DNA of 64,000 nucleotides. Origin: JAKOVR01 sp031415655. Lineage in GTDB: Bacteria; Actinomycetota; Acidimicrobiia; Acidimicrobiales; Acidimicrobilacustridaceae. Shown one piece after another: positions 25,478 to 32,734 of the stretch (position 1 is its first letter; every line of letters begins with the position of its first letter). Where the stretch lies: assembly GCA_031415655.1 (NCBI GenBank), contig JANOSD010000149.1, positions 25,846 through 89,845 of the forward strand. The letters are read 5' to 3'. The translations under genes and the position numbers were made by a program. Below the pieces are notes generated by a model. It worked only from the letters and a program-made list of their open reading frames with translations. It did no database searches and had not been told where the DNA came from.

Positions 25478-27949
25478 TCAGGCCACCACGTTCACGAGTT
25501 TGGGCGGGCGGGCGATCACCTTCTTGGGTTCGGCCCCGGCCAGTTGGTTCTGTACCGCGGACGACGCCAACGCCAAGGCCGTGACTTCGGCTTCGGAAAC
25601 TCCGGCGTCGACCTCGATCCGGTCGCGCACCTTGCCGTTCACCTGTACCACCAGGGTGACCGTCTCCGCCGCAACGAGCGCAGGATCGGCTTCGGGCCAG
25701 GAGACCTCGTGCACGTGCGCTCCGTCGTGACGGTCAGACCACAACTCGGCGGTGAGGTGCGGGGCCATCGGTGCGAGCAGGAGCAAGATTGTGTCGACGG
25801 CGAAGGCCAAGGTGTGCGAACGGGGCGGCTCGGCGGCGGCCACATACCGATACAACTCGTTGGTGAGCTCCATGCAGGCGGCAACCGAGGTGTTGTAGGA
25901 CCAACGTTCGAAGTCTTCGGTGACCTTGGCGATCGTTCGATGGACCGCTTTGGTGATCGCCACATCGGCCGAGGATTCTGGGCGATCCACCGGGGTTTGG
26001 CCGTACTCCCCCACCGCAAGACGCCAGACCCGTTGTAGGAAACGTGAACATCCGTCGATGCCCACCGCTTCCCAGTCGACGTCGTCTTGGGGCGGGCCGA
26101 CGAACAGGTGCGCCAGGCGCAAAGCATCGGCACCTTGCGCGTCGAGGATCTCCTCGGGCGCCACCAGGTTGCCTTTGCTCTTGCTCATCTTGTCGCCGCC
26201 CAAGCGGATCATGCCCTGGGTGAACAACCGGGTGAACGGTTCGCGCAGTTCCTTCGGCGCAACGCCAAGGTCGGACAGCGCCTTGGTGAAGAAGCGGGCG
26301 TACATCAGGTGGAGGATGGCGTGCTCCACCCCGCCGATGTACTGATCGACCGGTAGCCAGCCGGCGGCCGCCTCCTGGGAAAACGGCGCCTCGGTGTTCC
26401 ACGGATCGGCGAAACGAAGGAAGTACCACGACGAGTCGACGAAGGTGTCCATCGTGTCGGTCTCGCGCGTGGCCGGCCCCTCGCAACTCGGACAGGTGGT
26501 GTTGAGAAATCCGGGGTGGCTTTGCAGTGGCGATTGGCCGGTGGGGAGGAACTCCACGTCGTCGGGGGCAAGCACCGGAAGTTGCTCGTCAGGCACGGGT
26601 ACGGCGCCGCAGTTGTCGCAGTACACCACGGGGATCGGGCACCCCCAGAAGCGCTGTCGGCTCAACAGCCAGTCGCGCAGACGGAAATTGACCTTGCCCT
26701 CGCCAATGGCGCGGTCGACCAAGAACTTCGTGGCGACTTCGATGGCTTCGGTCTTGCCCATACCGTCGAGGAAACCACTGTTGATGTGGATGCCGTCTCC
26801 CGTATATGCCTCGCCTTCCCAGCCCTCGGGAGGTTGAATCGTGCGGATGATCGGCAGGTCGTAGGCGGTCGCGAAATCGTGATCGCGTTGGTCCTCGGCC
26901 GGCACGGCCATGATTGCCCCGGTGCCGTAGGTGGCCAGCACATAGTCGGCCAAGTAGAGCGGCACGGGCTGCTCCGTGAACGGATTGTGGCAATACACGC
27001 CGGTGAAGATCCCGCGTTTGTCGAGGGTCGTTTCACTACTGAGGCGGTCGATCTCCGACGTCTTGCGCACCTTGGCGACAAATGCATCCACCTCGGCCCG
27101 CCGTGCCTCCTCGACGATCAGCGGCACCATTTGGTGTTCGGGCGCCATCACGGCATAGGTCATACCGAAGCTGGTGTCGGGACGGGTAGTGAACACCCGG
27201 ACCGTGAGGCCATCGGGCCGGCTGTTCCCCTTGGCATCACAGATCGCCATATCGAACTCGGCACCCTCGGACCGCCCGATCCAATTGCGCTGCATGGTCT
27301 TCACCCGTTCGGGCCAGTCCAGCGCATCGATGTCGTCGAGCAGTTGTTGGGCGTAGTCAGTGATCTTGAAGAACCACTGCTCCAGCTCACGTTTCTCCAC
27401 CACGGCGCCAGATCGCTCCGCCGTCCCGTCGGCCAACACCTGCTCATTGGCGAGCACGGTCTGGTCGATCGGGTCCCAGTTCACGGTGGCCGAACTGCGA
27501 TACGCCAACCCGGCCTCCCACAACTGCAGGAAGATCCACTGTGTCCACTTGATGTAGGCCGGGTCGTGACTGGTGACCTGCCGGCGCCAGTCGTACACCG
27601 AACCGATTCGGGTGATCGACGATCGCAGCAACTCGATGCGCTCATCGGTGAACGCACGGGGGTGGCGGCCGGTCTTGATGGCGGCGTTCTCTGCAGGGAG
27701 CCCGAAGCTGTCGAACCCCATTGGCGACAACACCGCATGGCCACGCATCGTGCGGTACCGCACGATGAGATCACCGAAGGTGTAGTTGCGCACATGGCCC
27801 ATGTGGGCCGGCCCGCTCGGGTACGGGTACATGCAGAGCACGTAGTAGTGGGGCCGCGGGTCGTCGTTGTCGACGTCGTAGGTGCCATGGTCGGCCCAAT
27901 AGGCCTGCCACTTTGCCTCGATGCCCTGCACGTCGTAGGTCTCTGCCAT
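25478..27949 (-). CDS. leuS: Leucyl-tRNA synthetase
   Basis: Class I synthetase charging tRNA-Leu, 823 residues. HIGH motif variant H-M-G-H within Y-P-S-G-P-A-H-M-G-H-V-R-N-Y near residue 50. The editing domain sits in the middle (about 230-400) and contains the usual T-R-P-D-T. The KMSKS motif reads K-M-S-K-S-K-G-N near residue 584, followed by an anticodon-binding helical domain. Length and order match bacterial LeuRS. ATG at 27949. I searched the leader for a T-box core and did not find one. Confidence 0.97.
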   Translation of the reverse strand: MAETYDVQGIEAKWQAYWADHGTYDVDNDDPRPHYYVLCMYPYPSGPAHMGHVRNYTFGDLIVRYRTMRGHAVLSPMGFDSFGLPAENAAIKTGRHPRAFTDERIELLRSSITRIGSVYDWRRQVTSHDPAYIKWTQWIFLQLWEAGLAYRSSATVNWDPIDQTVLANEQVLADGTAERSGAVVEKRELEQWFFKITDYAQQLLDDIDALDWPERVKTMQRNWIGRSEGAEFDMAICDAKGNSRPDGLTVRVFTTRPDTSFGMTYAVMAPEHQMVPLIVEEARRAEVDAFVAKVRKTSEIDRLSSETTLDKRGIFTGVYCHNPFTEQPVPLYLADYVLATYGTGAIMAVPAEDQRDHDFATAYDLPIIRTIQPPEGWEGEAYTGDGIHINSGFLDGMGKTEAIEVATKFLVDRAIGEGKVNFRLRDWLLSRQRFWGCPIPVVYCDNCGAVPVPDEQLPVLAPDDVEFLPTGQSPLQSHPGFLNTTCPSCEGPATRETDTMDTFVDSSWYFLRFADPWNTEAPFSQEAAAGWLPVDQYIGGVEHAILHLMYARFFTKALSDLGVAPKELREPFTRLFTQGMIRLGGDKMSKSKGNLVAPEEILDAQGADALRLAHLFVGPPQDDVDWEAVGIDGCSRFLQRVWRLAVGEYGQTPVDRPESSADVAITKAVHRTIAKVTEDFERWSYNTSVAACMELTNELYRYVAAAEPPRSHTLAFAVDTILLLLAPMAPHLTAELWSDRHDGAHVHEVSWPEADPALVAAETVTLVVQVNGKVRDRIEVDAGVSEAEVTALALASSAVQNQLAGAEPKKVIARPPKLVNVVA

Positions 27950-28084
27950 CCGCCGATCGTACCGGTGCGCTTCCTACGGTCCCGCAACGGTTGTTGTCGA
28001 CTGCTCGGGGATGCAACTCCCCTCTCGACTTCGACTGACCTCAAGAAACGGTGGTCAGAGAGGCGGCGACATGACAACCCAAGC

Positions 28085-28122
28085 GGCCTTATCCGCGCTG
28101 CCTCAGCGCGGCCACAAAGGCC
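28085..28122. ncRNA. Two-tier hairpin in the leuS/tRNA intergenic region
   Basis: Inner stem of 8 perfect base pairs (28093-28100 with 28104-28111, CCT loop) inside an outer stem GGCCTT/AAGGCC (28085-28090 with 28117-28122). No T-run on either strand, so not a simple terminator. It lies about 140 bp upstream of leuS on one strand and about 125 bp upstream of the tRNA-like sequence on the other. The rest of 27950-28246 shows no gene I can support. Strand and function unknown. Confidence 0.4.
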
Positions 28123-28246
28123 TCACTGTCAGACCCCCGGAGGAGAATGAGAAGGCCCCATTGCCGGCGCCAAAGGACAACCCATGTGCCATGTCTGTAA
28201 CGATTTCATCGAACGAACGAGGGCTGGTACATTGCCCACTCCGCAC

Positions 28247-28319
28247 GGGGCTATGGCTCAGTTGGTAGAGCGTCTCCATGGCTTGGAGATGGTCGCCGGT
28301 TCTATTCCGGCTACCCCCA
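28247..28319 (+). tRNA. tRNA-Ala(GGC)-like gene, probably degenerate
   Basis: 73 nt fold into a full cloverleaf: D-stem GCTC/GAGC, anticodon stem TCTCC/GGAGA, loop ATGGCTT with anticodon GGC (28280-28282), T-stem GCCGG/CCGGC. Four positions are abnormal. The acceptor has a C5:C68 mismatch. G3:C70 replaces the G3:U70 pair that AlaRS needs. The T-loop reads TTCTATT, with T at the purine position 57. Position 37 is T. No CCA is encoded (A is followed by CCC). Against a normal actinobacterial tRNA-Ala-GGC the 3' side carries three substitutions. Likely a decayed tRNA or a non-canonical one. It contains the start codon of the adjacent LAGLIDADG gene. Confidence 0.7.
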
Positions 28320-28825
28320 CCCCCCGGCAGAAACAACCACGGGCCGAGGCGAAGGCCTCGGCCGGCTTCGTATTCGGGGGGCTCGTGGCGGGCGAAGGCA
28401 GCTTCATCGTGACCAGGAAGTCCACCCCGTACGCCGACGGTGTCGTCCGACCAAGGTTCGTCTTCTGCATCACGATGGCTGATCGAGACGAACTGTCGAT
28501 TCGTGCGCTGCACAACTACTTGGGCTCCGGATCCATCGGTTTCGCGGCTCCGCGGAAGCCGGGGTATGAGCGCACAGTGTCCCTCACCATCAATTCCTTG
28601 CGCCAGCACCATGCCGTCACCATTCCGTTCGCCGACTCGTTTCTGCTCCCGTCTTCCAAAAGGCGCCAATACGAACAGTGGAAGAGCGCACTGCTGGCCC
28701 ACGAGGCGGCCTACCCCAACCGTTGGGGAAAGGGTCCGTCGCCCTGCTCAGTCGAAGGCTGCGACCGACCGGTGCGGGGACGCGGCCTATGTCGGTCGCA
28801 CTACTACGCCGCAACGGGGTACTGA
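28289..28825 (+). CDS. LAGLIDADG-type homing endonuclease-like protein 1
   Basis: About 178 residues. A single LAGLIDADG-like motif F-V-F-G-G-L-V-A-G-E-G-S-F is followed by the family's F-x-I-T-M-A-D-R-D and Y-L-G-S-G-S-I, and a K-R-R-Q-Y-E-Q-W helix. The C-terminus is a Cys/His motif C-x4-C-x8-C-x2-H ending in H-Y-Y-A, likely zinc-binding. Between the tRNA and the motif there is no ATG, GTG or TTG in frame, so translation must start inside the tRNA-like sequence, at ATG 28289 or ATG 28253. Followed after two bases by a paralogue. Homing into or near tRNA genes is inferred. Confidence 0.78.
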   Translation: MVAGSIPATPTPRQKQPRAEAKASAGFVFGGLVAGEGSFIVTRKSTPYADGVVRPRFVFCITMADRDELSIRALHNYLGSGSIGFAAPRKPGYERTVSLTINSLRQHHAVTIPFADSFLLPSSKRRQYEQWKSALLAHEAAYPNRWGKGPSPCSVEGCDRPVRGRGLCRSHYYAATGY

Positions 28826-28827
28826 CG

Positions 28828-29289
28828 GTGACCATCGTGCCGATTGGTGCCTGTGCCGAGGCTGCCTTCATCGCTGGCTTTGTTGTCGCCGAAGGATCGT
28901 TCGTAACCTCCAGCACACCGAGCAAGACACGGTTTTTCTTCGCCGTCAGCCTGGGAGCCACGGATGCACCGTTGTGCGACGACCTCCAGCAATTTTTCGG
29001 GTGCGGCACGATTCACTCCTCCCCCCGACGGCAACCGCACTACGACGATGAAGTGCGGTTCCAGATCGCCGACCGATCAGACCTCCTGAACCGCCTGATC
29101 CCGTTCATGGACGAACACCTCCCGCCGTCGTACAAACGTCTCCAGTACGAGGCGTGGCGAGAGAAGCTGCTGCACTATCGGGAGTTCGAGGCCCGCCGAC
29201 CGCGTTCCTGCGAAGTCGACGGATGCGACCGCACCCGGCGCGCCAAAGGCCTCTGCCGGGACCACTACTACGCCCAGTTCGGCCGCTGA
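28828..29289 (+). CDS. LAGLIDADG-type homing endonuclease-like protein 2
   Basis: 153 residues, GTG at 28828 two bases after the stop of protein 1, with GGGGT upstream. Same order of features: A-A-F-I-A-G-F-V-V-A-E-G-S-F, then L-Q-Q-F-F-G-C-G-T-I typical of LAGLIDADG proteins, K-R-L-Q-Y-E-A-W, and a C-terminal C-x4-C-x8-C-x2-H ending H-Y-Y-A-Q-F-G-R. The two are divergent paralogues; as each has one motif, they could act as homodimers or as a heterodimer. DNA cleavage, maturase or RNA-binding roles cannot be told apart from sequence. Confidence 0.8.
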   Translation: MTIVPIGACAEAAFIAGFVVAEGSFVTSSTPSKTRFFFAVSLGATDAPLCDDLQQFFGCGTIHSSPRRQPHYDDEVRFQIADRSDLLNRLIPFMDEHLPPSYKRLQYEAWREKLLHYREFEARRPRSCEVDGCDRTRRAKGLCRDHYYAQFGR

Positions 29290-29423
29290 TCGAGCCACCG
29301 CCCCCGCTTTGTCCTCGTCGGCGACGGCGTCAGCTGATTCGCGCCACCACGTTTATCGTTGCGATGTCTTGCGACGGACTTCGCCCGCGGAGCCCAAGTA
29401 TCCTGAGCGGTATGGGGGTGCAG

Positions 29424-30041
29424 ATGATGCGAGCTTGGCGGGTCGGACTCATGAGTGCCGTCATCACTACCGCCGCGTTCGCCGGCAGCTCCCCCGCTCT
29501 CGCCTGCTCGTTGATGATGCTGCCGGGGGTCAGCGTCGACCTACACGCCACCGTCGAAACCCACGACGAGTCGAGCGTGACGGTCCGCGTCGACTCAATC
29601 GGCAACGTCGAGCGGACCGAAGGTGGCACCGCGGTAAGCCCGCCGGTTGCGGGCGATCGCATCAACGTCCAGTTCCCCAAGGGCGAGGCCGAACTCCTCA
29701 TGGACGGTCACCCGTATCTTCTGCGCACCTTTCGGAGTAGCGGAGGCGCAAGCCGGGGGTCCAGCACGAAGGACCGCCTTGCATCAGCCGGCAACAACTG
29801 CCCGGGTGAAGTGCCCGCCGGTGTGAGAAACCTCGACGGAACCGGCGTCGAACCAGCCTACGAACGGGCCGAACGCCAGCTGATCATCGACGCCGCCGCG
29901 ATACCGACGGGCGAAGCACATCCCCAGATCTACGCCATCGGCACAACCATCGCGGTGACCATCGTGGGATTCACCATCGTGAACATTCTGATCGTGCGAC
30001 GACGAAGGAAGCGGCAGCGCGCCTCGCCATTCACCGGGTAG
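29424..30041 (+). CDS. Secreted or single-pass membrane protein, unknown
   Basis: 205 residues from ATG 29424 (GGGGG five bases upstream; ATG 29412 and 29427 are alternatives). Signal peptide V-G-L-M-S-A-V-I-T-T-A-A-F-A-G-S-S-P-A-L-A, an exterior beta-rich domain of about 130 residues, one C-terminal membrane helix (T-T-I-A-V-T-I-V-G-F-T-I-V-N-I-L-I-V) and a basic cytoplasmic tail R-R-R-R-K-R. Type I topology. No family recognised. It sits between the homing-endonuclease pair and the minus-strand RNA locus. Confidence 0.7.
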   Translation: MMRAWRVGLMSAVITTAAFAGSSPALACSLMMLPGVSVDLHATVETHDESSVTVRVDSIGNVERTEGGTAVSPPVAGDRINVQFPKGEAELLMDGHPYLLRTFRSSGGASRGSSTKDRLASAGNNCPGEVPAGVRNLDGTGVEPAYERAERQLIIDAAAIPTGEAHPQIYAIGTTIAVTIVGFTIVNILIVRRRRKRQRASPFTG

Positions 30042-30063
30042 CCCGAGTCGCGGTAAACACGCG

Positions 30064-30095
30064 AAAAGGCCCGGGGAATGTCCATCCCCGGGCCT
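30064..30095 (-). terminator. Rho-independent terminator of the minus-strand RNA locus
   Basis: Perfect 11-bp stem (30067-30077 with 30085-30095), 7-nt loop, followed on the minus strand by TTT. Plus-strand reading lacks a T-run. Since no minus-strand protein gene ends here, it argues that a minus-strand transcript covering 30450-30100 is made and terminated. Confidence 0.75.
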
Positions 30096-30240
30096 CGAGT
30101 TGTCGCTCGTTCCGCACGCCGGCACAGTTCATGCCTGGTTCAGTTGTCAGTCGTCGCGCTCTACGTTTGAACCACCGGCCCACGTGGAGGGCCGGGCGGG
30201 TCTTGAACCCGCACCTCGACGAGTCGACCGGACAACTCGA
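30095..30240 (-). repeat. 10-bp inverted repeat bracketing the permuted tRNA
   Basis: TCGAGTTGTC (plus strand 30095-30104) and its exact complement GACAACTCGA (30231-30240) flank the tRNA-like body. In a minus-strand transcript they would pair and bring both ends of the permuted precursor together. A second partial match (GACAACT, 30148-30142) lies just after the 5' half and could compete. The near arm abuts the terminator stem. Confidence 0.7.
30144..30221 (-). tRNA. Candidate circularly permuted tRNA gene
   Basis: Read on the minus strand, the 3' half comes first: CGTCG (30221-30217, anticodon-stem 3' strand), AGGT variable loop, T-arm GCGGG-TTCAAGA-CCCGC (30212-30196), acceptor CCGGCCC (30195-30189), T73 and CCA (30187-30185). 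After CGT the 5' half follows: acceptor GGGCCGG (30181-30175), T8 G9, D-arm GTTC-AAACGTA-GAGC (30172-30158), G26 and CGACG (30156-30152). Acceptor (7 bp) and anticodon stem (5 bp, plus an A-T pair) match perfectly. The anticodon is uncertain: CTGACAA after the stem would give GAC (Val), but sequence on the other side would give another triplet. T73 is unusual for Val. Ordinary linear order gives no tRNA here. Confidence 0.6.
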
Positions 30241-30337
30241 TCCGGCGATGAGCGGGAATGTTCAGCCTGGAGTGGAAGTCTTCGTAGGAAACGCACGAGA
30301 GCTGCCTCTTCTGTTTGGCCCACTTCTGGGTCAGAGG

Positions 30338-30403
30338 TCCCGCCGGGAATGACGGGAGCAGGATTCGAACCTGCACGTGGACCCCCGCACTTGACCCGGA
30401 GGC
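30338..30403 (-). ncRNA. Second tRNA-like T-arm/acceptor unit, possibly permuted
   Basis: On the minus strand: T-arm GCAGG-TTCGAAT-CCTGC (30374-30358) with a fully canonical T-loop, then TCCCGTC (30357-30351) and A as discriminator. No complementary 5' acceptor exists upstream, but GGCGGGA (30344-30338) follows after TTCCC and pairs with it (six Watson-Crick, one G-U). GCCTC (30403-30399) before the T-arm matches GAGGC (30308-30304) after it, as an anticodon stem would, but this leaves a very long variable region and an oversized D-loop. A 7-bp inverted repeat (30328-30334/30444-30450) brackets it. A structured tRNA-like RNA is likely; permutation is tentative. Confidence 0.45.
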
Positions 30404-30568
30404 CTGTAACGGTGACGTTCAATCTGAGCTTGGTACTCCGGCGCTGACCCTACCGATCGCCGCGGTGAAACGAAAGTGGTTTCTCGGACGGACGGCCCGT
30501 GGACAAACAGCCCCCTCAGACAACCAGCCCGCTCAGGCCGCGCCGTCGGCTCGGACCGCGCCGACCGC

Positions 30569-31306
30569 TCAGTCGGCGAACAAAAAGTCGAACACCTGCT
30601 TGTGGACTTCGCGTTTGTCGACCTCGCGGCCGTTCGCTTCTTCACGAGCGAACTTCACCGATCGTTGGAGCTTCTCCACCCGTTCGAGCAACTCGTTGGC
30701 GCGTTGTGCGGTGACGGCGCCCGAAAACTTCACGGTGCGCCAGTGCCCAACCACGATGTCTTCGTAGTACACCTCCACCTGGGCGGGGTGCTCTTTGGTG
30801 GCCTCGGCCTTCACGTGGTTGCGCGGCACCTTCTTGGTCTTCGTGGTCTGCACCTGATCGGTAGCGAAGCAGTCCGACGCCTGATCGAACGTCCAGCTTT
30901 CCGACGGATCGAGCACCGGCAGCTTCTTCACGAACGTGTGCAAGTCGACGAGTTGTTTCTCCAGGAAGAGCAGGTACGTGACCGGGGCGGCGGCGACGAT
31001 CACCTCGCCGTCGACCTCCACATCCGCGGTGGCCTCAGCGTTGGCCCAATCCTTGGTGGCCGTGACATCGAAGAGTTCGACCAGGGCGGCGGCCACGTCG
31101 CGAGCGAGCTCCTCGGCCTTCACCTGCACTTTGGTTGATTCGGGCGGGTACTGCTCGCCGTCCTCGTCGGCCGGCTGGTAGGTGCGGCTGATGCCCGCCA
31201 ACACGGCCGGCTTTTGCAGCACCTGGTGCGCGTCGGTGATCGCTGCGAACGATTTGGTCTTGGCGCCCTTCTCTACGGCGATGATCTGGTTGAGCTTGGT
31301 GGCCAC
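30569..31306 (-). CDS. Conserved actinobacterial protein, unknown function
   Basis: 245 residues, GTG start at 31306 with GAAAGGGG and GAGG upstream; the frame is open far beyond, to 31672, but that stretch overlaps the acyl-CoA dehydrogenase gene. The opening A-T-K-L-N-Q-I-I-A-V-E-K-G-A-K-T and later Y-Q-P-x-D-E-D-G-E-Q-Y-P-P-E and V-P-R-N-H-V-K-A-E-A-T-K-E-H-P-A-Q-V-E are the wording of a conserved actinobacterial family of this length. No signal peptide or membrane segment; mixed alpha/beta and acidic. Function unknown to me. Confidence 0.8.
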   Translation of the reverse strand: MATKLNQIIAVEKGAKTKSFAAITDAHQVLQKPAVLAGISRTYQPADEDGEQYPPESTKVQVKAEELARDVAAALVELFDVTATKDWANAEATADVEVDGEVIVAAAPVTYLLFLEKQLVDLHTFVKKLPVLDPSESWTFDQASDCFATDQVQTTKTKKVPRNHVKAEATKEHPAQVEVYYEDIVVGHWRTVKFSGAVTAQRANELLERVEKLQRSVKFAREEANGREVDKREVHKQVFDFLFAD

Positions 31307-31421
31307 CCTCGGCCCCTTTCCTTCGTTGAGGGCCGAGCCTACGCAGATCACCCGAGCCGACGCCGGTGAGTTTCCCGACGGCCACCGGTCCCCGACAGAA
31401 ACCAGCCGGCGCGGCGAAGGC

Positions 31422-32651
31422 TCAGATGGGAAGGTTGCCGGTGGCCACCTTGGTAGACCCGTGGTCGCGGTACGCAGCGATCGTGCGTTGGGCGATGCGC
31501 ATCTGATGAATCTCGTCGGCCCCGTCGGCGAATCGAGCCCAGCGAGCGTGCTGGTACATGTGAGCCAACGGCGTGTCGGTGGAGTATCCGAGGGCACCGT
31601 GCACCTGGATGGAACGATCGATAATCCGGCCGAGGGCGTTAGCCACAAAGTGTTTCGCCATCGACACCTCACTGGTGAAGTCGAGCTTGTTGTCGATCTT
31701 GTAGGCGGCGTGAAGCACCATGAGCTTGGCCTGGTACAGCTCCATAGACGAGTCGGCGATCATCCACTGCACGCCCTGTTTCTCGGCCAGCACAGAACCG
31801 TGAGAAAACCGGTTGAGGGAACGGTCCACCATCATGTCGAGTGCGGTCTCCGCCTGAGAGATCCAACGCATGCAATGGGCCAGACGGGCCGGGCCGAGGC
31901 GGTACTGACCGAGCCGATGCCCCGAACCCCGTACCCCGAGCATGTTGCCGGCCGGGATTCGTAGGTCTTCGATCCTGATCTCGGAATGACCAGAGCTGCC
32001 GTGCATGGTCTCCACCTCACGCACCCGCTCCCAACCTTCGGAAGGGATATCGACAATGAACCCGGTGTTGGCCGCTTGGGGAAGATCGGGGTTGTCTTCG
32101 GTGCGGGCGATGAGGATGGCGAAGCTGGCGCGCCGGGCATTCGAGATGAACCACTTGTGCCCGTTGGCCACCCACTCGTCGCCGTCGAGCACTGCGGTGG
32201 TGCGGATCAGTGTGGGGTCGGAACCGGCCACCTCCGGCTCCGTCATGGCGAAGCAGCTCATATGGAAGCCGTCGCAGAGTTGGCGGAGGTACTTGTCCTT
32301 CTGCTCGTCGGTGCCCCAATGGAGCAGCGTGTGCATGTTGCCTTCGTCGGGCGCCTGGCAGTTCATCACCCACGAGCCGTAATAGGTTTTGGCTCCTTCG
32401 GCCTGCACCATGGCCAGCTCCACGTGGCTGAGTCCCATGCCTCCCCACTCCGCCGGCATGTGCGGCAACCAAAGGCCAGCGGACTTCGCCTCATCGCGCA
32501 TGTCGAAAAGGATCTTGATGTAGTCGTCGCGTTCGATGTCGTCGGGATCGCCAAGCTTCTCCTCACCCGGCTTCACCACCTTGTCTATGAAGTCCTTGAC
32601 GCGCAGGCGTATGGCCTCTACCTCGGGGGTGAGCGTGAAATCGATCGCCAT
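31422..32651 (-). CDS. Acyl-CoA dehydrogenase family protein
   Basis: 409-residue FAD flavoenzyme of the acyl-CoA dehydrogenase superfamily (alpha-beta acyl-CoA oxidation, electrons to ETF). It shows the N-terminal helical domain, the middle-domain F-A-M-T-E-P-E-V-A-G-S-D-P motif near residue 130, W-F-I-S-N-A near 165, and the C-terminal R-I-I-D-R-S-I-Q-V-H-G-A-L-G-Y-S near 345, where the catalytic base region lies. Longer N-terminus as in the mycobacterial FadE branches. ATG at 32651. Divergent from a TetR gene 83 bp away, its probable regulator. Confidence 0.9.
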   Translation of the reverse strand: MAIDFTLTPEVEAIRLRVKDFIDKVVKPGEEKLGDPDDIERDDYIKILFDMRDEAKSAGLWLPHMPAEWGGMGLSHVELAMVQAEGAKTYYGSWVMNCQAPDEGNMHTLLHWGTDEQKDKYLRQLCDGFHMSCFAMTEPEVAGSDPTLIRTTAVLDGDEWVANGHKWFISNARRASFAILIARTEDNPDLPQAANTGFIVDIPSEGWERVREVETMHGSSGHSEIRIEDLRIPAGNMLGVRGSGHRLGQYRLGPARLAHCMRWISQAETALDMMVDRSLNRFSHGSVLAEKQGVQWMIADSSMELYQAKLMVLHAAYKIDNKLDFTSEVSMAKHFVANALGRIIDRSIQVHGALGYSTDTPLAHMYQHARWARFADGADEIHQMRIAQRTIAAYRDHGSTKVATGNLPI

Positions 32652-32734
32652 AACGGTTCCTTCCGTGGTGGACTACAGGACACCAGAGTAACGCATCTGA
32701 TTTAACTCTTCAACCGGGTGTATCATTCGTAGGT

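Noticed and set aside
27950..28246. T-box riboswitch upstream of leuS
   Set aside because: The antiterminator core expected on the minus strand is not present.
30161..30376. Minus-strand 71-codon frame through the tRNA-like locus
   Set aside because: It reads across both T-arms and acceptor stems; the sequence is better explained by RNA structure, and there is no ribosome site.
30095..30450. tmRNA (permuted, two-piece) as explanation of the minus-strand RNA locus
   Set aside because: No tag-peptide frame ending in Ala-Ala-stop, no G3:U70 pair and no tmRNA-type 5' sequence; the D-arm and anticodon stem fit a tRNA better.
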